NCBI GenBank assembly: GCA_041396985.1
Contig: JAWKXO010000001.1
Coordinates: 124,001-188,000, forward strand
DNA from: Emcibacteraceae bacterium
Lineage (GTDB): Bacteria; Pseudomonadota; Alphaproteobacteria; Sphingomonadales; Emcibacteraceae
Direction of reading: 5' to 3'
Length of the DNA stretch: 64,000 bases
In this document: positions 18,107 to 27,131 of the stretch, in pieces
Layout of the letters: every line of letters begins with the position of its first letter
How positions within the stretch are numbered: the first letter of the stretch is position 1
Notes under the pieces: generated by a model
What the model was told of the DNA's origin: nothing
The model's input: only the letters and a program-made list of their open reading frames with translations
Database searches by the model: none
Position numbers and translations under genes: made by a program

Positions 18107-19773
18107 TTAGCTATACCCGGCGGCGCATCCGTCTTTTCGCGGGTCTGATCCACCAATCAGCGTTCCTTTTTCCCAGTCGATCCAGATCGCCTGCGACCCA
18201 CCGATCGGAATTTTCGGGGTCACAACTTTATGACCTTTAGTTTGTATAATGTCTTGTACAGTTGCATCAATATCATTTTCAACCTCAACATTGCCGCAGA
18301 ACGGGTCGGAAAAAAAGCGTGGTAAATCCATCGCCGCCTGAATATCCAGTCCGTAATCAAGAAGTCGAGTTAAAAACTGCATATGGCCGAATGCCTGATA
18401 CTGCCCGCCCATCACGCCGTATGACATTACCGTGCGACCGTCCTTGGCAACCATGCCCGGGATAATTGTGTGAAGCGGCCTTTTACCGCCGGCTATTTCA
18501 TTGGGATGGTCTTTTTTTAAGGAAAAACCCCTGCCCCGATTATGAAGCAGCACGCCGGACCTCGGCGCCATAAGGCCACTGCCGAACTGCCGGAAAATTG
18601 TATTGATAAAGCTGCAAAAGTTCCGGTCCTTATCGACCACAGTGATATAAACCGTATCTTTATGATCCGGCAGGTCATAGGGATCAAGCGTTTCAATCCG
18701 CCTGTCCGTGATCGCGGCGGCCAGCCGTTCTATATTCTTCTCCCCCAGCAATTTATCAACCGGCACATCCTTAAAATCCGGATCGGCCAGATACAAATCC
18801 CGCTGATGGTAGGCCAGCCTGCCAGCCTCAATCTCCTGATGGATGCGTTTGGCGCTTAAGGGGCCGTCCTTTTCAACCTCAATCCGCTCCATAATTTTAA
18901 GCAGCATCAGGGCAATAATTCCCTGCCCGTTGGGCGGGCACTGGTAAATGTCATAGCCCCGGTAATTGGCAGAAATCGGCGTCACGTAATTGCCGCTATA
19001 TCCCGCAAAATCATCCAGCGTATGAAGTCCGCCCAGCGATTTTAGATATCCGACAATATCATCGGCGACCTCACCCTTATAAAAGCCGTCTCTTCCATAT
19101 TCACCAATTATTTCAAGGGTTTTAGCGAGTTTCAGTTGTCTATGAATATCCCCCGCTTTGGGCATGACACCATCCGGTATAAAGACTTTTGCCGCATGCT
19201 CGCTATTCTTTAGGTAATCCGCCCCGCGGGCAAAATCAAACCCGACCCGGTCCAAAATTTTATAGCCGTTTCTAGCAAAACCAATTGCCGGTTTTAACAG
19301 TTCCGCCAGGTTAAATTTACCATGATCGGCGATAAGCCTGGCCCAGGCATCCACCGCGCCGGGAATGGTCACCGCATGGGGGCTGTTTTCGACAATCTCA
19401 CTGATCCCCTGCTCCCGATACCATGCCCCGTTTGCCGCCGTCGGGGCACGGCCGGAGAACCGTTATAGGCAACATAATCGGCCTTCCCCTCCGGTGAATA
19501 AAGACAGAAACAATCGCCGCCGATCCCTGTTGACTGTGGCTCCACCACACATTGCACGGCGCAGGCCGCCACAGCCGCATCCATGGCATTGCCGCCGGCT
19601 TTTAAAATATCCAGCGCCGTTTCCGTCGCCAGCGGGTGGGACGTTGCCGCCATGCCGGTTTTTTCCGTCACCGGCCCCTGCCCGGTTTTTCCAAAATAGG
19701 TTTGCTTCAAAATGATACTGACCCTTCCAATTTTACCTTCACACTTTTTGTCAGAAATCGGCATAGTTGGCAA
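18107..19773 (-). pseudogene. ggt: Gamma-glutamyltransferase, broken by a frameshift
   Basis: Two overlapping reading frames add up to one family member of about 530 residues. The N-terminal part (19369-19773) has KTGMAATSHPLATETALDI and ends its homology at VAYNGS. The C-terminal part (18107-19372 and the untranslated run-in up to about 19460) resumes with RAPTAANGAWYREQG in another frame. The frames switch at about 19455-19465, equivalent to one base lost or two gained. The catalytic Thr of DTVYIT and the oxyanion Gly-Gly (GVMGGQYQ) are intact, so decay is recent or this is a read error. The ATG at 19773 lacks a good site; a TTG at about 19712 behind GGAAGGG is an alternative start. An intact enzyme would cleave glutathione in the periplasm. 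Confidence 0.85.
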
Positions 19774-19792
19774 CGACTGAAACGCGTAAAAC

Positions 19793-19829
19793 GTTCATTA
19801 TCGGACAACTCAACTGTACGATAATGAAC
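19793..19829 (+). promoter_or_regulatory. Palindromic upstream activating site for a sigma-54 enhancer-binding protein
   Basis: GTTCATTATCG (19793-19803) and CGATAATGAAC (19819-19829) form a perfect 11-bp inverted repeat with a 15-bp spacer. It ends 41 bp before the -24 box of the sigma-54 promoter, in the place where enhancer-binding proteins dock. No enhancer-binding protein gene is in the window. Confidence 0.65.
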
Positions 19830-19869
19830 ATCAAAAAATTAAGCTATTGATAATAAACATATTTTTTTC

Positions 19870-19886
19870 TGGCATAGTCCTTGCTA
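19870..19886 (+). promoter_or_regulatory. Sigma-54 (-24/-12) promoter of the permease pair
   Basis: TGGCATAGTCCTTGCTA matches the RpoN consensus, with GG at 19871-19872 and GC at 19883-19884 exactly ten bases apart. Transcription should start near 19896, about 60 bp before the ATG of the first MacB-like permease at 19956. With the 11-bp palindrome upstream it makes a complete RpoN control region. Confidence 0.75.
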
Positions 19887-19955
19887 CAATTTAAAATGGG
19901 AAATTAACTGTAAAAATGATCTGGACTTGGGAGAGTCTCGGCAAAGGGGGTTTAT

Positions 19956-22439
19956 ATGCTGATCGCAAATTATATCACGTCGGCCTGGCGCAATATTCTG
20001 CGGCACAAACTTTTTTCCATCATCAATATTATGGGGCTTGCTATCGGCCTCGCCGCCGTCATGCTGATCGCCCTTTATGTCAGGTACGAGACCAGCTATG
20101 ACAGCTTCTGGAAAAATGCTGATAATATTTACCGGATGCAAATGCAGTCGGAAATTCCGGGCCTTGGATCGTATAGTTTTACAAATGTTTCCAGCCAAAC
20201 ATTAGAAACTATAAAAAAAGCATTTCCACAAATTAAATATGGCAGTCGCATAATAAAAACCCAAACAATCATTCAAAATAATTCTGATTACACAAAAGAA
20301 AATATTGAAATGGTTGATACTGAAATCAGCAAAATATTTGATTTTAAAGTCATTTCAGGTGATCTCAATGTAGCATTGGAAAATTCAAATGCCATAATTC
20401 TAAATCAGTCAATGACAAACAAATATTTTCCAAATACCGACGCACTTGGAAAAACTTTAACTCTGGATTTTAACTTTTTTAAACAGGATTATATTGTTTC
20501 AGCTATCATTGAGGATATTCCGCCAAATAGTCAGATTGATATTTCATCAATGGTATTATTTAATAAAAATAAGTGGAAGGAGTATACTCGACGTTTTGAA
20601 AACTGGTACGTTCCAGTCACCCAAACTTACTTCAGCTTGAATGACGGGGTTAATATTGATCAAATTAATGGCCAAATGCCAAATGTATTGGATCAATATT
20701 TTGCCCGGTTTTCAGCGTTACAACCAGATAATAAAAATTCGGATTATCTAACTTTTAATTCTATAAATATTCAGGATATACACCTAAAGGCAGAAGGTAT
20801 TGGTGAACCCAAGCCTCGTGGAAGTATGGCTAATGTTATCAATTTTTCAATCGTCGCGTCATTTATTCTGATAATTGCATCAATTAATTTTATGAATTTA
20901 AGCACTGCCCGTTCAACAAGACGCGCAAAAGAAGTTGGCATTCGTAAAATAGCCGGGGCTAATCGCGGAATGCTTATTCGTCAGTTTCTTGGTGAAGCAG
21001 TTATGCTGACTACTATAGCCCTATTAATTTCAATTTGTTTGGTTGAAGTATTACTGCCTTTCCTATCAAATTTTATAAGTGCGGAAATAAAATTAAATTA
21101 TTTTTCTTGGGATATGCTTAAAATTATAATTATAGCATTTAGCGTAGGTATTGTTTCCGGCCTTTATCCTTCCTTTGTTCTATCATCATATAGGCCTGTT
21201 CAAGTGCTTAAATCCAACATGAACGGTGAAAGTAATTATGCATCAAAAATAAGGCTCTTTCTTGTCGTAATTCAGTTTTCAACATCAATTTTGCTTATTG
21301 TTATTACAACAGTCGTTTACAGCCAAATCTTATATACCAGCATAAAAGACCTAGGTTTCAAAAAAGAAAATCTAATTCTCATTGAAGATACTGATAATGA
21401 GAAAGTTTTAGCAAAACAGAAGTTGCTAATTGGTGAACTCAAAAGAATTCCAGGTATTTCCAATGTAACTACTTCCTCTTTTGCACCCGGGCGAACAAAT
21501 GAAATTATTGACGATTTTCGCACTTCTGAAATGGAATACGGAAAAACCATATCAATTAATAGTGATGGTATAGGCTATAATTTTTTTAAGACTTATGAAA
21601 TTCCATTACTTGCAGGTAGAGAATTTGATGTAAACCGAAAGGATAAACAAACTACGTTAGAGCAAATTCGTTCCGGAAACGGAGAAATAAGCTCAATTAT
21701 TCTTAATCGTGCAAGCTTGCAGAAATTCGGCTTCAGATCTGCGGAAGCGGCTATAGGAAAAACACTCTTTATGAAGATTGGAGAGGCTGATGAAAAACTT
21801 GAACGTAAATATAATATTGTAGGAGTTGTTCCTGATTTTCATCTTTATAGCCTTAAGAAGGAAATTGCCCCAACAGTCTATTTTCTAATGCCCGATAACG
21901 GACCATTCATATCCCTGCGATATAACGGGGAAAAATCATCCATTACCAGAGATGTAAGAAACCTCTGGAAACAACAATTACCCGAATTACCTTTCACTTT
22001 TAGTTATGTTTCAGATTTGGTTACTAGCCAATATAAATCCGAATTTACAGAAGCTGTCATGTTCGCGGCCTTTTCCGGGCTTGCCATTTTCATTGCCTGT
22101 CTGGGGTTGTTTGGCCTGGCGTCTTTCACCGCAGAACGAAGGACCAAGGAAATTGGCATTCGCAAGGTGTTCGGGGCAGAAGTCTGGCAGATTGTGAAAT
22201 TATTGGTCTGGCAGTTTTCAAAACCGGTGCTGATTGCCAACATCATTGCCTGGCCGATTGCCTATCTGACGATGTCAAGGTGGCTGGAAAGCTTCGTTTA
22301 CCGCATTGATGATATGGTGATTATTGCGCTTTGTCTTATCGCCGGGCTCACCGCCCTGCTGATTGCCTGGGCGACTGTGGCGGGGAACAGCTACGCTGTC
22401 GCCCGGCAGAACCCGATCAAGGCGCTCAGATATGAATAA
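19956..22439 (+). CDS. MacB/FtsX-type ABC permease, copy 1
   Basis: 827 residues in the double-unit layout: helix, MacB-type periplasmic domain, three-helix FtsX domain, then the same again. The first FtsX core is around NFMNLSTARSTRRAKEVGIRK and the second is around GLFGLASFTAERRTKEIGIRK. Such permeases work with a separate LolD/MacB ATPase to move lipoproteins, peptides or drugs across the envelope by mechanotransmission. The usual ATPase and membrane-fusion partner are not next to it. Ribosome site AAAGGGGG sits before the ATG. The first 178 and last 382 bases are near-identical to copy 2 at 22605, while the centre is divergent and more A+T-rich. Confidence 0.9.
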   Translation: MLIANYITSAWRNILRHKLFSIINIMGLAIGLAAVMLIALYVRYETSYDSFWKNADNIYRMQMQSEIPGLGSYSFTNVSSQTLETIKKAFPQIKYGSRIIKTQTIIQNNSDYTKENIEMVDTEISKIFDFKVISGDLNVALENSNAIILNQSMTNKYFPNTDALGKTLTLDFNFFKQDYIVSAIIEDIPPNSQIDISSMVLFNKNKWKEYTRRFENWYVPVTQTYFSLNDGVNIDQINGQMPNVLDQYFARFSALQPDNKNSDYLTFNSINIQDIHLKAEGIGEPKPRGSMANVINFSIVASFILIIASINFMNLSTARSTRRAKEVGIRKIAGANRGMLIRQFLGEAVMLTTIALLISICLVEVLLPFLSNFISAEIKLNYFSWDMLKIIIIAFSVGIVSGLYPSFVLSSYRPVQVLKSNMNGESNYASKIRLFLVVIQFSTSILLIVITTVVYSQILYTSIKDLGFKKENLILIEDTDNEKVLAKQKLLIGELKRIPGISNVTTSSFAPGRTNEIIDDFRTSEMEYGKTISINSDGIGYNFFKTYEIPLLAGREFDVNRKDKQTTLEQIRSGNGEISSIILNRASLQKFGFRSAEAAIGKTLFMKIGEADEKLERKYNIVGVVPDFHLYSLKKEIAPTVYFLMPDNGPFISLRYNGEKSSITRDVRNLWKQQLPELPFTFSYVSDLVTSQYKSEFTEAVMFAAFSGLAIFIACLGLFGLASFTAERRTKEIGIRKVFGAEVWQIVKLLVWQFSKPVLIANIIAWPIAYLTMSRWLESFVYRIDDMVIIALCLIAGLTALLIAWATVAGNSYAVARQNPIKALRYE

Positions 22440-22450
22440 ACCACACACCG

Positions 22451-22538
22451 CGTCATTGCCGCGAAAGCGGCAATCCATTTCAAAATGGATAATTCTATCC
22501 ATACCTACTTGGATACCCCGATCAAGTCAGGGTATGAC
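22451..22538. repeat. REP-like palindromic intergenic element
   Basis: A compact run of hairpins lies between the two permease genes: TTGCCGC-GAAA-GCGGCAA (perfect 7-bp stem closed by a GNRA tetraloop), then CCATTT/AAATGG-type pairing, then TACCCCGATCAAGTCAGGGTA. The wording resembles dispersed alphaproteobacterial intergenic repeats that end in GGGTATGAC. It lies 12 bp after the first stop codon and may stabilise or attenuate the bicistronic message. Confidence 0.6.
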
Positions 22539-22596
22539 AAAAAGGGGGAAATTATGGCAACGGATGCCCAATCAACCCGGGTATGACAAAAAGGGG
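22530..22596 (+). repeat. 18-bp direct repeat carrying the ribosome site of permease copy 2
   Basis: GGGTATGACAAAAAGGGG occurs at 22530-22547 and again at 22579-22596, 49 bp apart. The second copy places AAGGGG 9 bases before the ATG of the second permease; the first overlaps the end of the REP-like element. This looks like a small tandem duplication with an insertion of ATTATGGCAACGGATGCCCA-type sequence between the copies. Confidence 0.6.
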
Positions 22597-22604
22597 AAAA
22601 TTAT

Positions 22605-25106
22605 ATGCTGATCACCAATTACATAACATCGGCCTGGCGCAATATTCTGCGGCACAAGCTTTTTTCCATCATCAATATTATGGGTCTGGCGATCGGCCTC
22701 GCCGCCGTCATGCTGATCGCCCTTTATGTGCGCTACGAGACCAGCTACGACAACTTCTGGAAAAATTCGGGTAATATATACCGGATTCACAACAGGATGG
22801 ATGTTCCGGGAAAGGATCCACAATATTATAACGGCGTAACCCCATTGCTTGCTGAGGCCATTAAAAAAAATTTCCCTGAAATTGACGAAGTTGCCCGACT
22901 GGTTGATATCAAGGAAACGATTATCATAGATCATAATAATTTTGAACTTTCTCTTGCCCTTGTTGATCCTGACATACTTAATATTTTTGATTTTAAGACC
23001 GTTTATGGAGATTTAAATTATGCCTTAAATGATAAAAGCAGTCTGGTGCTGGACCAAAGCCAGGCAAAAAAATTCTTTGGCGATACTAATCCTGTTGGAA
23101 AATCGGTTACCATTAAATTTTTTGATCATATTAAAGATTATAAAATTTCCGCTGTGATACAGGACCCGCCGGAAAATACGGTTATGCAAGTTCATGGAAT
23201 GGTCGTATTGGCGGAGGAAGACTACAAGGTCAATTTATGGTCTGCCTGGTATGATAATTTCACACAGACTTTTGTCACAATTTCCAATAAATCAGATGTT
23301 CAAAAAATTGATGACAATCTGCCTCAATTTATTGACAATAATTATCCCGCCTTATCCTTTGGCCCCCCTGGAACAAAACCCAGCACTGCTGTCCATTTAT
23401 CGCTGATGAATGTAGAAAATCTGCACTTTGATGCCCGTGGTGATTATGAAACAGTTCCCAGAGGGAATAAAAACAATGTTATCGTGTTCACACTTGTCGC
23501 ACTTCTCATCCTTATCATTGCAGCGATTAATTTCATGAACTTAACCACCGCACGCGCAAGCCAGCGGGCCAAAGAAGTAAGTTTACGAAAAGTCATGGGT
23601 GCTAAACGTGAAAATCTTATGGTTCAGTTTTTAAGTGAAGCTTTGTTGATTGCGCTATTTGCGCTTGTCATTGCTTTCATGTTTGTTGAAATATCACTGC
23701 CTTTTTATAGTAAATTTATCGGCATTAACCTGACCCTTGATTATTTTTCATTTGATATTTTATGCGTCCTCATCTTCACAATGGGTATTGGACTTGCCGG
23801 AGGGATTTATCCATCATTTATCTTATCAAATTTTCGCCCCGCAAATATATTACATTCGAATAAATCCAATGACACACATGGATCAATCCGGTTTCGAACC
23901 CTATTGGTGGCTATTCAGTTTACTATTTCAATCACACTATTTGTATCAACGGCCGTCATTTTCAGCCAAATCATTTATGTCAATAATATGAACATCGGAT
24001 ATGAGAGAGAAAATTTACTCTCAATTGAGGGCGATAACCTTGAAAAGCTTAACGAAAACATTGAGATAATCATCAATCGTTTTAATAAAATCAAAGGCGT
24101 TTCCAATGTAACCTACACTGCTAATTTTAAACCGGGAACAAAGTTTACCTTTACGCAAACGAGGCCCTTGCGAGCAAAAAGTTCAGACGTAATTGACCCG
24201 GTATTGATGACATCCCGAAGTGTCGGATATGACTTTTTAAAGACTTTTGGCATCCCCTTGATTACCGGGCGTGACTTTGACCGAAACCACAGGGATCAAA
24301 GACCAACAAACGAACAGCTTGAGGCAGGAGAAAGATATACAGCATCCATTATCCTTAATAAATCTGCTGTCCGTCGTCTTGGTCTTGGCACACCGGAACA
24401 GGCAATAGGAAAAATGCTTTATATGAATGTGGGTTCAGTCAGTGATGATGGTGGTCAGAAAAAACTGGAGACAGAATTAAGCGTTATAGGTGTCATAGAT
24501 GATGTGCATCTTACAGATTTAAGATCTGAAGTGCTCCCGGAATTTTATCAGCTGACCGCAGATCAACCGCTTTATGTCATTCTTCGTTATTCCGGTGACC
24601 CAATGGATGTCGTTAATCAGGCAAGAAATATATGGCGAGAACAGATGCCCGGTGTTTCCTTTGGGTTTAACTTTGCAACGGATTCTTTTGCGCAGCAATA
24701 TGCCGAAGAACAAAACCAGATGATTATGTTCGCGGCTTTTTCCGGTCTTGCCATTTTCATTGCCTGTCTGGGGTTGTTTGGCCTGGCGAGTTTTACCGCG
24801 GAGCGGCGGACCAAGGAAATTGGTATCCGAAAAGTGTTCGGGGCAGAAGTCTGGCAGATTGTGAAATTATTGGTTTGGCAGTTTAGCAAACCCGTGCTGA
24901 TTGCTAATATTATTGCCTGGCCAATTGCCTATCTTGCCATGAGCCGCTGGCTGGAAAGCTTCGTATACCGCATTGACGATATGGTGATTATTGCGCTTTG
25001 CCTGATGGCCGGGCTTACCGCCCTGCTTATCGCCTGGGCCACCGTCGCCGGGAACAGTTATGCCGTCGCCAGACAAAACCCGATCAAGGCACTCAGATAT
25101 GAATAA
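22605..25106 (+). CDS. MacB/FtsX-type ABC permease, copy 2
   Basis: 833 residues with the same two-unit MacB/FtsX layout as copy 1. Its first 55 or so residues and its last 127 are almost the same as in copy 1, including MFAAFSGLAIFIACLGLFGL. The two central periplasmic domains and the middle helices differ strongly. This indicates duplication followed by gene conversion of the ends, or replacement of the centre. It lies 165 bp downstream of copy 1 with no promoter of its own that I can see, so it is probably read from the sigma-54 promoter at 19870. The two chains could pair, or each could dimerise with a distant ATPase. Confidence 0.9.
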   Translation: MLITNYITSAWRNILRHKLFSIINIMGLAIGLAAVMLIALYVRYETSYDNFWKNSGNIYRIHNRMDVPGKDPQYYNGVTPLLAEAIKKNFPEIDEVARLVDIKETIIIDHNNFELSLALVDPDILNIFDFKTVYGDLNYALNDKSSLVLDQSQAKKFFGDTNPVGKSVTIKFFDHIKDYKISAVIQDPPENTVMQVHGMVVLAEEDYKVNLWSAWYDNFTQTFVTISNKSDVQKIDDNLPQFIDNNYPALSFGPPGTKPSTAVHLSLMNVENLHFDARGDYETVPRGNKNNVIVFTLVALLILIIAAINFMNLTTARASQRAKEVSLRKVMGAKRENLMVQFLSEALLIALFALVIAFMFVEISLPFYSKFIGINLTLDYFSFDILCVLIFTMGIGLAGGIYPSFILSNFRPANILHSNKSNDTHGSIRFRTLLVAIQFTISITLFVSTAVIFSQIIYVNNMNIGYERENLLSIEGDNLEKLNENIEIIINRFNKIKGVSNVTYTANFKPGTKFTFTQTRPLRAKSSDVIDPVLMTSRSVGYDFLKTFGIPLITGRDFDRNHRDQRPTNEQLEAGERYTASIILNKSAVRRLGLGTPEQAIGKMLYMNVGSVSDDGGQKKLETELSVIGVIDDVHLTDLRSEVLPEFYQLTADQPLYVILRYSGDPMDVVNQARNIWREQMPGVSFGFNFATDSFAQQYAEEQNQMIMFAAFSGLAIFIACLGLFGLASFTAERRTKEIGIRKVFGAEVWQIVKLLVWQFSKPVLIANIIAWPIAYLAMSRWLESFVYRIDDMVIIALCLMAGLTALLIAWATVAGNSYAVARQNPIKALRYE

Positions 25107-25170
25107 TTCACCGTTGAAACATTGCCTTTACATGATAGACTGACCTTCAAAAAAATATGGAGGAACGATC

Positions 25171-25851
25171 ATGACGAAACAGGCGCTTGTCACCGGTGGT
25201 AACAGAGGATTAGGACTTGAGGTCTGCAAAGCCCTGGCCGCACAGGGCATAAAAATATTGCTGGGATGCCGGGATATTATGGACGGTCGAAAAATTGCCG
25301 CCAGCATCCCCGGTGACGTGGAAGCCGTCTATATTGATCTTTCTCATTCCAGCAAGCTAAGGGCCCAGGCAAAAGCGGTGCTTCGGGACCATGGGCCGAT
25401 TGATATTCTGGTCAATAACGGTGCAATCCTAAAAAACGGGTCTATTTTGGATGCTAAAGAAACGGATTTTTATGACAGTGTTCAGGTGAACCTGATTGCC
25501 GCATTTGACCTTATCCAGATCATCTTGCCGGATATGGTGGAACGGGGATATGGCCGCATTGTCAATGTAACATCGGACTGGGGGTCCTTTGCGGACGGGC
25601 TGACCGGGCCTGTTTCCTATTCGGTGACCAAAGCGGCCCTTAATGCGCTGACCATGAATATGGCCCGTTCAATGCCAAAGAATGTCAAGGTCAATTCGGT
25701 CCATCCCGGATGGCTCAAAACTGAAATGGGCGGGTCCGATGCGCCGCTCACTGCCGCTGATGGGGCGGAAACCGTGGTCTGGCTGGCGACATTGCCGGAT
25801 GATGGCCCGAGTGGCGGCTTTTTTCATTTAAAATCCAAAAAAGCGTGGTAG
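25171..25851 (+). CDS. SDR family oxidoreductase
   Basis: 226 residues with TGGNRGLG (8-15), Ser135, Tyr150 and Lys154 as the catalytic set. The usual NNAG reads NNGAI (82-86), so one motif is shifted. Arg34 after the second strand (GCRD) suggests NADPH. It is shorter than most relatives and ends soon after the substrate loop, as in carbonyl-reductase-like bacterial SDRs. A strong GGAGGA site sits ahead of the ATG. The following GNAT gene starts 8 bp after its stop, so the two form an operon. Substrate unknown. Confidence 0.87.
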   Translation: MTKQALVTGGNRGLGLEVCKALAAQGIKILLGCRDIMDGRKIAASIPGDVEAVYIDLSHSSKLRAQAKAVLRDHGPIDILVNNGAILKNGSILDAKETDFYDSVQVNLIAAFDLIQIILPDMVERGYGRIVNVTSDWGSFADGLTGPVSYSVTKAALNALTMNMARSMPKNVKVNSVHPGWLKTEMGGSDAPLTAADGAETVVWLATLPDDGPSGGFFHLKSKKAW

Positions 25852-25859
25852 GGGGTATT

Positions 25860-26390
25860 ATGATCAGCACCAGACTTGTTAATGATAAGGACCTTGGCCC
25901 CACAACCATAAAACGGATCACCGATCTGATTAATCAGGTTTATGCCGATGCTGAATCCGATCTTTGGAAAGCGGGAATGGCGAACCGGACCAACAATGAA
26001 GAAGTTGAAAATTTTATTCGGGAAAAGATGCTTATTATCGCAGAAAAAGATGGCTATATTGTCGGCGTCTGCAAAATCAGTATTGAGAGCGATGAAATTG
26101 GGGAATTTGGCATGCTGGCAGCGGACCCTGCCATGCGCGGAATCGGTATCGGTCGCAAGCTGGTCAATGCAGCGGAAAGCTGGGCCCGCCACACAGGATT
26201 TAAGACCATGAGATTAGAGCTATTGACCCCACGCCACTGGAAAAATGACAGCAAGGAATTCCTGAAAGTCTGGTATGACCGGCTTGGATATAAACCGTCT
26301 TATACTCTACCCTTTGAGGAACTGTTTGCCCACCGTATCAATGATTTTGCCACCGATTGTGATTTTACCGTCTGGCTTAAAAAATTATGA
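25860..26390 (+). CDS. GNAT family N-acetyltransferase
   Basis: About 176 residues from the ATG at 25860, which follows a GGGGG site; a GTG fifteen bases earlier inside the SDR end is less likely. The acetyl-CoA pyrophosphate loop is in MRGIGIGRKLVNAAESWA, after the core strands IGEFGMLAADPAMRG. The acceptor is unknown. It is in an operon with the preceding SDR. Confidence 0.85.
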   Translation: MISTRLVNDKDLGPTTIKRITDLINQVYADAESDLWKAGMANRTNNEEVENFIREKMLIIAEKDGYIVGVCKISIESDEIGEFGMLAADPAMRGIGIGRKLVNAAESWARHTGFKTMRLELLTPRHWKNDSKEFLKVWYDRLGYKPSYTLPFEELFAHRINDFATDCDFTVWLKKL

Positions 26391-26443
26391 TTCATTGATC
26401 TTTGTCAAAGTCGGGAAAGAATGACTTTGATATAATTTTTCAC

Positions 26444-27052
26444 ATGACAAAAAGGACAAAAATATTAATCATTGACGGCTCCTACCGGGATGATGGCATT
26501 ACCGATCAGGCCGTGGAGGAAATGAGCCGTGCCCTGACGCAGCTTGGTGCCGATGCAGAAACCATTATGCTGAGGGATCACCCTATTCATTTTTGCCTGA
26601 ATTGCCGCGAATGTATGCAAAAACCAGGCCCATCACCCGAACCCTGTGTCCAGCAGGACGCCATGGAAATGATTGTCCGGAAAATTGAAGAAGCGGATGG
26701 CTATGTCCTTGCGGCACCAACCAATCTTGGGTCCATCACCGCCATATTCAAGCGTTTTATGGAACGTCTTGCCGTTTATGCATATTGGCCGTGGGGAGCA
26801 CATGGACCAAAATTCAGAAAAGAAAAAGAAACCAGAAAAAAGGCTGTTTTAATCACCTCCTCCGCGGCACCTGGTTTCCTTGCCCGCTGGTTTTACGGCA
26901 CAACCGGCCAGCTTAAATATACGGCAAAAATAATCGGTGCCGATCCGGTTGGAATATTAAACAGCGGCCTTATTGCCGGCCACCGTGACAAAACCCTGCC
27001 CGACAGTACTCTTTCAAAAATCAGATCATATGCCGAAAAGCTTGTCATTTAA
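26444..27052 (+). CDS. Flavodoxin-like NAD(P)H-dependent FMN reductase family protein
   Basis: About 202 residues from the ATG at 26444 (an upstream TTG at 26402 adds a polar tail). The FMN-binding pattern is IIDGSYRDDGITDQAVEEM near the start and APTNLGSITAIFKRFMERL in the middle (about 98-116). A pair of close cysteines (FCLNCRECM, about 55-62) resembles the iron-sulfur or redox cysteines of iron-sulfur flavoproteins, although the spacing CxxCxxC is compact. The likely role is cytoplasmic electron transfer or quinone/azo reduction. It stands alone between the GNAT gene and the sensor kinase. Confidence 0.8.
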   Translation: MTKRTKILIIDGSYRDDGITDQAVEEMSRALTQLGADAETIMLRDHPIHFCLNCRECMQKPGPSPEPCVQQDAMEMIVRKIEEADGYVLAAPTNLGSITAIFKRFMERLAVYAYWPWGAHGPKFRKEKETRKKAVLITSSAAPGFLARWFYGTTGQLKYTAKIIGADPVGILNSGLIAGHRDKTLPDSTLSKIRSYAEKLVI

Positions 27053-27131
27053 CAAGTTAATTAACCTAGTTATAATAATTTTAGGATACCCTTGAGCACA
27101 ATTAATATCAGATGCATTTGTTAGACACCGG

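Noticed and set aside
22005..25106. The two permeases as one recent tandem duplication
   Set aside because: The ends are near-identical but the centres are strongly different, so a simple recent duplication does not fit; a mosaic is more likely.
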